Shown: piece by piece, positions 46,607 to 54,990 of the stretch | How positions within the stretch are numbered: position 1 is the first letter of the stretch | How the letters are laid out: each line of letters starts with the position of its first letter | Assembly (NCBI GenBank): GCA_028284935.1 | Contig: JANQQQ010000011.1 | Coordinates: 1 to 64,000, forward strand | Origin: Croceivirga sp. | GTDB taxonomy: Bacteria > Bacteroidota > Bacteroidia > Flavobacteriales > Flavobacteriaceae | Direction: 5' to 3' | DNA length: 64,000 nt | The notes under the pieces: generated by a model | Database searches by the model: none | The model's input: the letters and a program-made list of their open reading frames with translations, nothing else | What the model was told of the DNA's origin: nothing | Translations under genes and position numbers: made by a program

Positions 46607-46737
46607 GAATTCTTGTTTCTTCGGCAACGTTCACTACAATATTTCACGTTTTCCCAATCACGTTCCCATTTTTTTCTCCAAGCAAAGGGCCTACCACAGG
46701 TCAAACATGTTTTAATGGGCAAGTGATACTTTTTCAT
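46603..46737 (-). CDS. DUF2256-family small zinc-ribbon-like protein
   Basis: 44 aa with two cysteine pairs, [18 protein letters not shown] and YCSERCRR, matching the DUF2256 pattern. These tiny proteins are often encoded beside photolyase-related genes; their function is unknown. Four Cys suggest zinc binding. The ATG lies one base after the upstream photolyase gene stop and its TGA overlaps the next start, so it is translationally linked on both sides. Confidence 0.88.
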   Translation of the reverse strand: MKKYHLPIKTCLTCGRPFAWRKKWERDWENVKYCSERCRRNKNS

Positions 46738-46738
46738 C

Positions 46739-47854
46739 CTACCATTTCAGCTCTTTCTTACACCTCTTCCAAAAGGCAAAGAAGGATGGAAAGTACCCTT
46801 GTACGGAAAACATCCAGTTTCGCTCCTCTTTGATGCCCACATAATGTTCATTTGTGGGATGCTCCTTGAAGACGGTCTTACCTATGCCATAAGAATATTG
46901 TAGCTCTTGGAATTCCCCTGAAAATACCCGTATCCCTTCTATGTTTTTTGAAAGGTCCAGTATGAATTTTACGGTCTTGTCCGAGACCGGGTACTTCTTA
47001 AAATGTGATGGCTCCAACAGTAAAATGCGGTTGGCCTTTTCATTTAACCTCCAATTTGGGTCCAGATTGTAGGAGTTATAGATCAGGGTAGGTAGGTTGG
47101 GATCTATCTTGTGTAACGTACTGTTTGGGAGCGAGGTTTTGAGTTCAAAAGGGAGTATGTGGATTAATTCCTCGGGGATTTCCATGGTAGGCAATTCTTC
47201 GTAAGAAACGTCCAAAAAAGTGCCTTGCTGTTGGGAATAACAGAATTTATTGATGTTGCCCTGATTGGCATAGTATTTCTTATTGCTATTGGAACCCGCT
47301 ACCCATTGCCAACTTAAGGCATTGCTGGCCCAATCGCCATCCAATAAATAATAATACATCCATTGTGCGGGTTGGGCCCAGTGACATTTTGCGACATTAC
47401 AACAGACCGATGCCAAGTAAATGCGTACATGGTTGTGAAGGTACCCTGTTTGGTAAAAGGCACTTAGGGCTCGGTCTAGGGCCTCAATACCAGTTTTTGC
47501 ATCCATAACGGCCTCTGGAATCCCAAAATTGACCACATTCGGTTGTGGTCTTTTCAAGTCCTTATTGATGGCATCACCTTTGGCTTTCCAAAGTTGTTGC
47601 CAATAGTCGCGCCATGCCAATTCCTGAATGAATTTTTCAATTCGGCTTGGTGCATATCCCCTATTCAAAACGGCCTCCAAAACCTGCTTGGTAGAAATGG
47701 CGCCCCTTGAGATATAGGGCGAAAGATAGGTGACGGCGCCATTTATGAAATTTCGTGACTTCCCATAGGCAATGGGATCAATGCTATCAATTCGTTCATG
47801 GATGGCAGCCATGGAGGTGTCAAAGTGTAGGTCTTCGAAAGGAATGGTGCCCAT
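46739..47854 (-). CDS. Photolyase/cryptochrome FAD-binding-domain protein without N-terminal domain
   Basis: 371 aa. The first ~215 residues match the helical FAD domain of DNA photolyases: [70 protein letters not shown]. The N-terminal alpha/beta antenna domain is missing. The last ~150 residues (from about 220) do not belong to the photolyase core that I can recognise. Possible roles are flavin-based light sensing or repair. It starts directly after the TIGR03643 stop (TAAATG). Confidence 0.87.
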   Translation of the reverse strand: MGTIPFEDLHFDTSMAAIHERIDSIDPIAYGKSRNFINGAVTYLSPYISRGAISTKQVLEAVLNRGYAPSRIEKFIQELAWRDYWQQLWKAKGDAINKDLKRPQPNVVNFGIPEAVMDAKTGIEALDRALSAFYQTGYLHNHVRIYLASVCCNVAKCHWAQPAQWMYYYLLDGDWASNALSWQWVAGSNSNKKYYANQGNINKFCYSQQQGTFLDVSYEELPTMEIPEELIHILPFELKTSLPNSTLHKIDPNLPTLIYNSYNLDPNWRLNEKANRILLLEPSHFKKYPVSDKTVKFILDLSKNIEGIRVFSGEFQELQYSYGIGKTVFKEHPTNEHYVGIKEERNWMFSVQGYFPSFFAFWKRCKKELKW

Positions 47855-48136
47855 TTATCGCTTACTGATTTTATTTCCTGAAATACTTCGTTGTCTGGAG
47901 CACTTAAAACGGTCAATGCCAGGATGACGCTTTTTTGCATGCTTTTGGCTAACCCCGCTATTAACCCGTTTCCTCCAAAGATTGAAACTACTTCGCTTAA
48001 GTTCAGCCCGCATAATTTTAATGACCTCTTTTTCAGAAATGCCAAACTGATATTCAATGGCCTCAAAAGGAGTGCGGTCTTCCCATGCCATTTCTATGAT
48101 GCGGTCAAGTTCTTGTTCGGAAAAATGATGGTCCAT
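47855..48136 (-). CDS. TIGR03643-family small protein
   Basis: 93 aa. It begins with a helical region, SEQELDRIIEMAWEDRTPFEAIEYQFGISEKEVIKIMR, which looks like a helix-turn-helix and matches the TIGR03643 family as I remember it; a strongly basic tail follows (RKRVNSG... to the end). Function unknown, possibly DNA-binding. It is adjacent without gap to the FAD-domain gene. Confidence 0.8.
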   Translation of the reverse strand: MDHHFSEQELDRIIEMAWEDRTPFEAIEYQFGISEKEVIKIMRAELKRSSFNLWRKRVNSGVSQKHAKKRHPGIDRFKCSRQRSISGNKISKR

Positions 48137-48139
48137 GGT

Positions 48140-48301
48140 TTAAACCAGTGCATCAATTTTTTTCATCACCTCTTCTGCTTCTGCCACTTTTTCGTCGCTG
48201 AGTTTGCGGTTCGTGGTACTCAACTTGTGTGCTTCAGCCATAAGCTTGGCATACTTGTCCTGAAGCTTCTCTTTTTCTGATTTTCGTTTAAATAACCCCA
48301 T
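48140..48301 (-). CDS. Lacal_2735-family small protein
   Basis: 53 aa: a basic start MGLFKRKSEKEKLQDKY, then HKLSTTNRKLSDEKVAEAEE in a long amphipathic helix. It matches the flavobacterial Lacal_2735-type family of unknown role. It ends 3 bp before the TIGR03643 gene, so it is the first gene of the photolyase-associated set or a link to the operon upstream (54-bp gap). Confidence 0.8.
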   Translation of the reverse strand: MGLFKRKSEKEKLQDKYAKLMAEAHKLSTTNRKLSDEKVAEAEEVMKKIDALV

Positions 48302-48355
48302 TTTGTTTAATGTAAATTAAAAATTATTAAACAAAAATACGGAAGAATTTTGGGA

Positions 48356-49243
48356 TTACTCTTTTTTAAAGTGTAAAATAAAGGTGGCATTGAACCCAAA
48401 AAATAGATTGCCGTCCCTGGTGTTGAAGTTATTTCTGGTTTGGGTGATGAAGGCATCTTCTGCCATATTGGGGGCATTGGTTAGATGAAATTGAAGCATC
48501 AAGTCAGTCAGCTCCCAATTAACCCCTATGGCAAATGCGTCAAAAGTGGTCGCCGAAGTAATGGGATTGGCTAAATAATAATATTCCGATGACACCGAAA
48601 CATGACCACCAATACGATATCTCCCCCCAATCCCCAGTGCAAAATGACTGGTGTCGTCCGATGGATTTCTTGTAGAATTTCTATGAATGAAAGTTGGGGA
48701 TACTTGAAGGGAAAGGTTCCTAGTGAACTTTCGAGCGATCAACGCTTGAGTCGTAAACGAAAGTTTGTCCGAAAATCCATCACTGGCATTGATACTCCTA
48801 TTTGGAATGGTGCGTATGCTCATATTTTGGAATAGGGTTATTGTAAATGGCGACCCCTTTCCTTCTTCCACCTGTTTTAAAATTCTATACTTGGCATAGC
48901 TGTCGAATATTCCGTCGAAGGTGGTGATTCCCAATCCTGCGGTCAAACGATCGGATAGGGCATAGGATGCTCCAAAACGCGTGCTCATGCGATCGGCCAA
49001 AAATCCTTGCGTCCGCTGTGGGATATTCCAAAAACGTGAATTTGCCGATAGTTCCATAGTACCTTGGCTTCGGGTTTGGACAGACTGTCCCAAGGCCAAA
49101 ATCGTTGTTTTAAAAGTAGCTTGCGTAAAGACTTTGTCATGCGCTACTTCTTTCTCAACCTCCTCCAATAGGGATTGTGCCGCAGTGTTATTCAACAAGC
49201 ATAACAAAAAGAACACTACCAGCAAAAGGCGATTATTTTTCAT
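48356..49243 (-). CDS. DUF5777-type outer-membrane beta-barrel protein
   Basis: 295 aa with signal peptide (residues 1-22). Repeated short beta strands with aromatic girdles: STRFGASYALSDRLTAGLGI, LSLQVSPTFIHRN, GIGGRYRIGGHVSVSSEYYY, GNLFFGFNATFILHF. The end is FKKE instead of a terminal aromatic. The family is a Bacteroidota barrel of unknown function, often next to YceI genes as here. It overlaps the YceI gene by 11 bp. Confidence 0.8.
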   Translation of the reverse strand: MKNNRLLLVVFFLLCLLNNTAAQSLLEEVEKEVAHDKVFTQATFKTTILALGQSVQTRSQGTMELSANSRFWNIPQRTQGFLADRMSTRFGASYALSDRLTAGLGITTFDGIFDSYAKYRILKQVEEGKGSPFTITLFQNMSIRTIPNRSINASDGFSDKLSFTTQALIARKFTRNLSLQVSPTFIHRNSTRNPSDDTSHFALGIGGRYRIGGHVSVSSEYYYLANPITSATTFDAFAIGVNWELTDLMLQFHLTNAPNMAEDAFITQTRNNFNTRDGNLFFGFNATFILHFKKE

Positions 49244-49778
49244 AAGGTGCGTATTGAAATCTAAATGTTACCTCGATGGTCTTTGCAATATTTCCGGCTA
49301 CTATGGGGGGTATTTTTATCTTATAATCGGCTACTGTCATGGCAAACTTACCTGTTAGAAGTATTTGGCCACCTTTATTCTCTATGGTGGTTTTAATTTC
49401 TTTTTCCTTGGTAACACCGTGAAGTGTTATACTCCCCTTTATAATTTTAATCTGTGACTGGGGTAAGGAAGCATCAAAGTCAATGATCTTGCCTTCAAAA
49501 GAAGCTTTTGGGAAAATGTCCGATTCTATATAGCTCTCATTAAAGTGTTCGCGCATCAAAGCCTTTTTAAAGACAAATGCACGCATGAGCATGCTAATGG
49601 CAATCTCCTCCTTATCGATGTCGATAAGACTAAAAGCCTGATTGTTGGTGGCTTCTATGTTTTCTACGGAAGTATAGGAGAAAAATGAAACTTGCCCCTG
49701 CCTCGCAATTAGCCTGCTTTGGGCAAATACCAGACTCAACGGTAAAACCAGTAACAAGAAAAGAATGGTTGGTTTCAT
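49233..49778 (-). CDS. YceI-family protein, exported
   Basis: 181 aa with signal peptide (about residues 1-19). Divergent YceI fold: GQVSFFSYTSVENIEATN, RAFVFKKALMREHFNESY in place of the usual DxHLKS segment, FPKASFEGKI, GSITLHGVTKEKEI. A ligand-binding lipocalin-like role in the periplasm is likely. Encoded between the OB-fold and barrel genes with minimal gaps. Confidence 0.85.
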   Translation of the reverse strand: MKPTILFLLLVLPLSLVFAQSRLIARQGQVSFFSYTSVENIEATNNQAFSLIDIDKEEIAISMLMRAFVFKKALMREHFNESYIESDIFPKASFEGKIIDFDASLPQSQIKIIKGSITLHGVTKEKEIKTTIENKGGQILLTGKFAMTVADYKIKIPPIVAGNIAKTIEVTFRFQYAPYEK

Positions 49779-49779
49779 T

Positions 49780-50208
49780 TTATGGGTTTACAAGTACGCA
49801 GTTCAGTAAAATGGCATCCATTAAAAAACCTTTGCATACGCCTTTAAGGGTTATTATGTCGCCTACGGCAACTTGATTTATTTGGTCGATTTCATCCTCA
49901 TCCATGTCGCAAATGAGGCAGGCATATTCGCCTTGTCCTTGCAATAATACGGTATATCGATTGTTCAAAAAAGTGACTTCCTTTACCGTCCCTTTAACTT
50001 CGATGATCCTTTCCACGAAATCTGAATTGGCCTTTGATTCATCCTCAATAAAACTGGCCAATAGGTCTGCTGAGCTGATTTTTATTTCAACATGGGTGTC
50101 TGCAGTTATTTTTTCGGTGGAAGTGTTCCATTGATGCCATCCCAAAATTGAAAGTAGCGTTATTACCGTTGTGCTTGCTAAGACAATACCTGCTTTCTTA
50201 TTTTTCAT
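49780..50208 (-). CDS. OB-fold (tRNA_anti-like) membrane-anchored protein
   Basis: 142 aa. One N-terminal membrane segment or uncleaved signal (about residues 7-24), then an OB-fold: VERIIEVKGTVKEVTFLNNRYTVLLQG, ACLICDMDEDE, VGDIITLKGVCKGFL. Three Cys (two as CLIC) are in the fold. Function unknown; the tRNA_anti-like label describes the fold only. It ends one base before the YceI start. Confidence 0.75.
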   Translation of the reverse strand: MKNKKAGIVLASTTVITLLSILGWHQWNTSTEKITADTHVEIKISSADLLASFIEDESKANSDFVERIIEVKGTVKEVTFLNNRYTVLLQGQGEYACLICDMDEDEIDQINQVAVGDIITLKGVCKGFLMDAILLNCVLVNP

Positions 50209-50236
50209 CTTCTCTTTTCATCGAGCTGTGTTAAAG

Positions 50237-50271
50237 AATAGGGGCCGGAAATTGGAATGCCGACCCCTATT
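50237..50271 (-). other. Intergenic hairpin in the surface operon
   Basis: AATAGGGGCCGG and CCGACCCCTATT pair over 12 bp with one mismatch, loop of 11 nt. There is no T-run, so mRNA processing or attenuation between the mini-lipoprotein and OB-fold genes is more likely than termination. Confidence 0.5.
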
Positions 50272-50283
50272 TGAGGACTAAAC

Positions 50284-50448
50284 TTAACTCAATTCGTTAA
50301 TCATAGCAATTTGTCCCCCATTAATTATTTCCTTTACTTCAAAGTTTTCAATCTCCTGATAGCCATAGGCGCCGTTATCATCATCTTTACGACATGCCGA
50401 GACCAGTATGATAAAAAGTACTAGGAAAAGTTTGTGTGTTGTCTTCAT
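50284..50448 (-). CDS. 54-aa lipoprotein
   Basis: MKTTHKLFLVLFIILVSAC is a lipoprotein signal with mature Cys at residue 19, followed by RKDDDNG, an acidic run like surface-export signals of Bacteroidota lipoproteins. Only ~35 residues remain after cleavage. Not recognised as a named family. It lies 22 bp after the lamin-tail gene. Confidence 0.75.
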   Translation of the reverse strand: MKTTHKLFLVLFIILVSACRKDDDNGAYGYQEIENFEVKEIINGGQIAMINELS

Positions 50449-50470
50449 TTTTATGTTGTTTTACAGGTTA

Positions 50471-52489
50471 TTAGTTTGAATTGTTTCCACTTCCAAATGT
50501 AGGCGTTTCGTCCTCAGACCAGTCTTCCGGACTAAATCCTTCACCGTCATATGCGATGCTGGATCCTGGGTAAACGTTGGGCACAAAACCACCGGCGGTC
50601 CAGATACCGGCTTCAACGGCGACGCTTTCCCGAACATTACCAGAGGCTCCCCATTGCACAAAACTTCTGATGTTTTCGGCATTGCCAAATCCGTTGTTAT
50701 TGGCATATAGACCCAGACCTCCGGCATCATCGGGAGCTGAAAGGATTACTGGGCTTATGACCAAGAATCCTCCTGGTTCCAAATTGAGGTCTCCTGAAAC
50801 CACATCGGTTGCCGTATCGTCACCTATCCTAAAGTACTGGCCTGGTCCAAAGCACATCCAGTAGGTAGAAAGATCAACCGTAACATTACCGTTATTGTAG
50901 AGTTCAATGTAATCGTTGATCAAATACTCCACTTCATTAATTACGATGGAGCGTACTTCAGGTGCCGTAAACGCATTGGGACCTCCAAATGTTGTGGTGG
51001 TTGTTTCTGACCAGTCAGCCGCACTGGAACCTTCACCATCATAGGCAATACTATTGTCAGCACTTCCTACAACCTTGACATATTCGCCAGCCGTCCATAT
51101 GCCAGCCTCCGCAGCGACATTTTCCCTGGGGCTTCCCGCAGCACCCCATTGTACAAAATCCAAAATATTCGCGGCGTCCCCAAAACCGTCATTATTGGCA
51201 TACAATCCTATACCTCCCGTAGCGTTGGGCATCTCATAGGCAATATTCAAAAATGACCCGGGCTCCATGTCAAGCTCACCTTCAACCTGCAGATCACCTA
51301 TTCTACGATAGGTCCCAGGGCCAAGACATAGAAAATAGTTACTCACGTCAACACTTTCCGTTCCATTGTTGTAAAGCTCCAAATAGTTACCCAGGTACCC
51401 CACTTCGTTGAGTACGACCGAGACCACAGGTGTAGTAAACACATTGGGCTGGCCAAATGTGGTTGTGGTAGTCTCTGACCAATCGGCAGCACTTGAACCC
51501 TCACCATCATAGGCTATGCTGTTTTGGGCACTTCCAATGACCATCACATACTCTCCGGCTGTCCAGATTCCGGCTTCTGCCGCAACATTTTCCCTGGGAC
51601 TTCCGGCAGCACCCCATTGAACAAAGTCCAAAATATTCGCGGCATCCCCAAAACCGTCGTTATTGGCATACAATCCTATACCTCCGGTGGCGTTGGGCAT
51701 CTCATAGGCAATGTTCAAAAATGACCCAGGCTCCATTTCAAGCTCACCTTCTACCTGTAGATCACCAATTCTACGATAAGTGCCAGGGCCAAGGCAAAGG
51801 AAATAATCACTTACATCCACGGTAGCGGTACCGTTGTTGTACAGTTCCAAATAGTTGCCAAGATACCCTACTTCATTAAGAACAACCGAGGCAACCAGTT
51901 CTTCCGGGTCAGTAATTACGTTAGCACTTCCTAAGGTTACTGTAGAGGTTTCAATCCAATCCGATGAAGATTCTCCTTCGCCATCATAGACAATACTGTT
52001 ATTTTCATTTCCAAGGACGTTGATAAAATCACCTGTTGTCCAAATACCGGCATCCACAGCCACATTTTCACGGGCACTCCCCGCGTCTCCCCATTGCACA
52101 AAATCGGCAATGTTGGCCGCATCCCCAAAACCGGAATTGTTGATGTAAAGGCCCAACCCACCCGTAGCTCCAGGACGTTCATAGTTCAAGACCAAAAACC
52201 CTCCAGGTTGCATGTTTGCATTTCCACTGGCAACAATGTTACCCACCCTTTCATAAGTCCCTGGACCTAGGCACAGGAAATAATCACTTACATCCATGGC
52301 AGCGTCGCCACTGTTGTATAGTTCAACCTCGGCGCTTAAATAGGCCACTTCGTTAATTACAATGTTGGCTTGTCCCGTGGGAGCATTATCAATTGGATCT
52401 GGAATGTCGATCGTTGGGTTGCTGTCGTCATCTTCTGAGCAAGAAAACAATGTAGCTCCGATGGCAAATAATACTACTAATTTTTTCAT
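50471..52489 (-). CDS. Lipoprotein with four lamin-tail-like repeat domains
   Basis: 672 aa. Lipobox LFSC at residues 14-17, then the acidic SEDDDSN surface signal. Four units of about 150-156 residues follow, each starting VLNEVGYL-like (VINEVAYL, VLNEVGYL, VLNEVGYL, VINEVEYL), with LELYNNG, DYFLCLGPGTYRRIG, GLYANNDGFGDAANI, VQWGAAGSPRENVA and SIAYDGEG. NEVxYLxxxxELYN resembles the lamin-tail (LTD) fold. Units 2 and 3 are almost identical. A surface adhesion or scaffold role is inference. First gene of the minus-strand operon. Confidence 0.85.
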   Translation of the reverse strand: MKKLVVLFAIGATLFSCSEDDDSNPTIDIPDPIDNAPTGQANIVINEVAYLSAEVELYNSGDAAMDVSDYFLCLGPGTYERVGNIVASGNANMQPGGFLVLNYERPGATGGLGLYINNSGFGDAANIADFVQWGDAGSARENVAVDAGIWTTGDFINVLGNENNSIVYDGEGESSSDWIETSTVTLGSANVITDPEELVASVVLNEVGYLGNYLELYNNGTATVDVSDYFLCLGPGTYRRIGDLQVEGELEMEPGSFLNIAYEMPNATGGIGLYANNDGFGDAANILDFVQWGAAGSPRENVAAEAGIWTAGEYVMVIGSAQNSIAYDGEGSSAADWSETTTTTFGQPNVFTTPVVSVVLNEVGYLGNYLELYNNGTESVDVSNYFLCLGPGTYRRIGDLQVEGELDMEPGSFLNIAYEMPNATGGIGLYANNDGFGDAANILDFVQWGAAGSPRENVAAEAGIWTAGEYVKVVGSADNSIAYDGEGSSAADWSETTTTTFGGPNAFTAPEVRSIVINEVEYLINDYIELYNNGNVTVDLSTYWMCFGPGQYFRIGDDTATDVVSGDLNLEPGGFLVISPVILSAPDDAGGLGLYANNNGFGNAENIRSFVQWGASGNVRESVAVEAGIWTAGGFVPNVYPGSSIAYDGEGFSPEDWSEDETPTFGSGNNSN
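50950..51885 (-). repeat. Near-identical tandem coding repeat, period about 468 bp
   Basis: The DNA for units 2 and 3 of the lamin-tail lipoprotein repeats with a 468-bp period; for example GGTAACTATTTGGAGC-type stretches (minus strand) recur near 51380 and 51850. The two 156-residue units differ at only about ten to fifteen positions, implying recent duplication or gene conversion. Confidence 0.8.
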
Positions 52490-52735
52490 TTTGAAATTTT
52501 TTAAGATTTAATGATTTATGCCACAAATCAATTGATATCAAGGGGTTACCATACCATAAATGTGCTTCAAAGGGAATTTTGGCCTTTAAAAGGGAATAAT
52601 TGGGGTTGAAAATTTTGACCTTTTGGTGAATAGTGCTACCCGCTTCCTTGAATGGAAATACAAATAAGGGCGAAGCCAAAATAAACTTGATATATTCGTG
52701 ATTCAAGAAGTATCATAAAATGAAAGCAAAGGCGA

Positions 52736-53848
52736 ATGCGAAAGGATAGGCTGTATTTTTTCACCTTTTTGGCGATTACCATCATATTCATTTTAATTGC
52801 TGGTATTTCCGTTCGTTCGTTTATCAAAGCCAGTGCGAATGAACTCTTAAAAACGCAGTTGGAGTCCAGTAAGCGGGAAGCAAAGGAAGTGGCCAGTCTC
52901 ATTGGTTTTCAATTAGCCAATGGGATGCATAGGGATAGTGTTATCCAGATGGTACAAAAAAGTATTGAGAACACGGATATTGAAAATGGATTCATTTGTA
53001 TGTTCGATTGGTCAGGAAAGGAAATCTGCCATCCGGATATTACGCGCGTAGGACAACAAATCAGCCCCGAGCAGTCTTCGGTAAGTTCAATTGATGGTGA
53101 AATGACCTCAGAGGATTTCTATGATCTTTTGGTAAACAAGAAAAATACAGGTGGACTTTTGGATGCTTCTGAAGGCGAAAAAGGCACTGAAATCATTTAC
53201 CTGTATCCCGTTGCCAATTCAGATTGGATCATAGCTGCCCATGCAAATACGGATAAGATCAATACCCAAATCAATGGACTAAGAAGTCGATTTTACACCA
53301 TTTTTAGTATTATGGGTTTTGCCATTGTACTCAGTTCGGTAATTCTGGTACGTTTAATAGGTAGTTCCTATGAAAAGCGTTTGGAAGCCAAAAATGAGAA
53401 GTTGGAAGATGAGGTTATCAATCTGGCCCGACTCAATAAAGACTTGGATACCTATCAGCAACGGATTACGGATACTAAAATGGAGGTGGCCAGAACTTCA
53501 GCTGATAAGGGGAAAAAGCGTATCCTAACCTATGTCAGGAACGAACTTCGCCCTGTTTCTACCGAAGAAATCGCCTATATTTTTATGGAGAGTACGGTTA
53601 CCTATGTAGTGTGTTTTGATGGGTCACAATCCACTTCAAATTCCAGTTTGGACGAACTCTTTTCACAATTGGACGATACGCATTTTTATAGGGCCAATAG
53701 GCAGTTTATCGTAGCTATTTCGGCAATTCGAAAAATCATAAAATACGGCAATAATCAATTAAAACTTATGGTGGAGCCCAGTTCTGATTTTGACATTATC
53801 ATAAGTAAGAACCGGGCAGCGGAATTCAAAGGTTGGTTGAACAGTTAG
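52736..53848 (+). CDS. Cache-like membrane sensor fused to LytTR DNA-binding domain
   Basis: 370 aa. Membrane helix 1 (about 7-26), an extracytoplasmic sensor of ~155 residues with FICMFDWSGKEICHPD and IYLYPVANSDWIIAAHAN, the style of a Cache domain, membrane helix 2 (about 190-210), a coiled coil (220-255) and a LytTR domain (270-368: PVSTEEIAYIFMESTVTYVVC, HFYRANRQFIVAISAIRKI). It is a one-component transmembrane regulator. It is divergent from the lamin-tail operon (246-bp gap), the likely target. Confidence 0.85.
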   Translation: MRKDRLYFFTFLAITIIFILIAGISVRSFIKASANELLKTQLESSKREAKEVASLIGFQLANGMHRDSVIQMVQKSIENTDIENGFICMFDWSGKEICHPDITRVGQQISPEQSSVSSIDGEMTSEDFYDLLVNKKNTGGLLDASEGEKGTEIIYLYPVANSDWIIAAHANTDKINTQINGLRSRFYTIFSIMGFAIVLSSVILVRLIGSSYEKRLEAKNEKLEDEVINLARLNKDLDTYQQRITDTKMEVARTSADKGKKRILTYVRNELRPVSTEEIAYIFMESTVTYVVCFDGSQSTSNSSLDELFSQLDDTHFYRANRQFIVAISAIRKIIKYGNNQLKLMVEPSSDFDIIISKNRAAEFKGWLNS

Positions 53849-54051
53849 CAAATCTGTTGTGAAGGCCATTGTGCCATGGCCCATTTATTTCTAAGGGTTA
53901 CGCTTCAAGAAGTAGGTATTTCCTAATTTCCTACCTTCCAAGCTTTGTATTAACTTAACGCTGCAGGGAAAAATTTAAAATGAATTACCCTGTAATGTTA
54001 AAAAAGAGGGTTCGACCTAATAATCAACAACTAATCTAATTCTTAAATAAA

Positions 54052-54810
54052 ATGACTGAACAACTTCAACAACTGACTAACAAGCACTGTGAAAATCCCC
54101 CCGCCAAATACGATGATTTAAAAGTCCTTTTTTTAAACTGCACCCTGAATAGAACACCCGTACTTTCACATACGGAAGGGTTAATAAATGTTGCTAAGAA
54201 TATTTTTGAGAAGAATGGTGTCAATACCAAGGTCATTCGCCCTGTTGATTATGTGATTCCCGCTGGCTTGGGACTTGACATGTCAAAAACTCCAGAATGG
54301 GATAGGGATGATTGGCCTCAAATCCAGAAAGAAATTGATGCCTGTGATATCTTAATTGTTTGTACATCGGTATGGTTGGGCGAAAAATCATCTGTTTGCA
54401 ACCGCACCCTGGAGCGCATGTATGGCTATACCCATCAATTCAATGAAAAAGGGCAGTATCGCGATTACGGTAAAGTAGGGGCTGCCCTAATTACGGGAAA
54501 TGAAGATGGAGTAAAGCATTGTGCCATGAACATTCTATTCTCTTTGTCCCATATTGGTTACACTATTCCCCCTCAAGCCGATGCTGGTTGGATGGGAGAA
54601 GCTGGACCTGGACCATCGTATCGTGATGAGGGATCTGGAGGCCCTGAGAACGACTTCACCAATAGAAATACCACTTTTTTGGTTTGGAACTGTTTGCATT
54701 TGGCCCGAATGTTAAAAGATCAAGGAGGAATTCCTGCTTATGGAAATCAACCAGATGAGTGGGCTGCGGGATGTCAGGCTGGATTTGACAGTCCGGAACA
54801 TAAACGATAG
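54052..54810 (+). CDS. Flavodoxin-family (NADPH-dependent FMN reductase-like) protein
   Basis: 252 aa, cytoplasmic. The flavodoxin-like fold: VLFLNCTLNRTPVLSHTEGL (FMN phosphate loop region), CDILIVCTSVWLGEKSSVCNRTLERM, and GAALITGNEDGVKHC. The ~80-residue C-terminal part with WMGEAGPGPSYRDEG matches larger NAD(P)H-dependent oxidoreductases. It is 180 bp upstream of the Rieske-TPP gene on the same strand and may serve as reductant source for it. Confidence 0.85.
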   Translation: MTEQLQQLTNKHCENPPAKYDDLKVLFLNCTLNRTPVLSHTEGLINVAKNIFEKNGVNTKVIRPVDYVIPAGLGLDMSKTPEWDRDDWPQIQKEIDACDILIVCTSVWLGEKSSVCNRTLERMYGYTHQFNEKGQYRDYGKVGAALITGNEDGVKHCAMNILFSLSHIGYTIPPQADAGWMGEAGPGPSYRDEGSGGPENDFTNRNTTFLVWNCLHLARMLKDQGGIPAYGNQPDEWAAGCQAGFDSPEHKR

Positions 54811-54990
54811 GATATAGGTTCTTATGTCATCAACAATCAGGTACGATATTTCAGAATTACACAGGAGTTATTGCATTATCATCTTTGCCAAGCTTTTGGA
54901 ACAATAGCTTTTAAAACTTACGGGAACCACAGGGGGGTGATATTATTGAACATTAACAAATTGGTCGTTGAACCTTTAAAGTAACCAACT

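Noticed and set aside
49685..49876. Small + strand frame crossing the YceI/OB-fold junction
   Set aside because: Antisense shadow of two genes with clear protein features.
53849..54051. GGCCAT/ATGGCC hairpin near 53862 as a terminator
   Set aside because: Only a 6-bp stem with no T-run; not enough to call.
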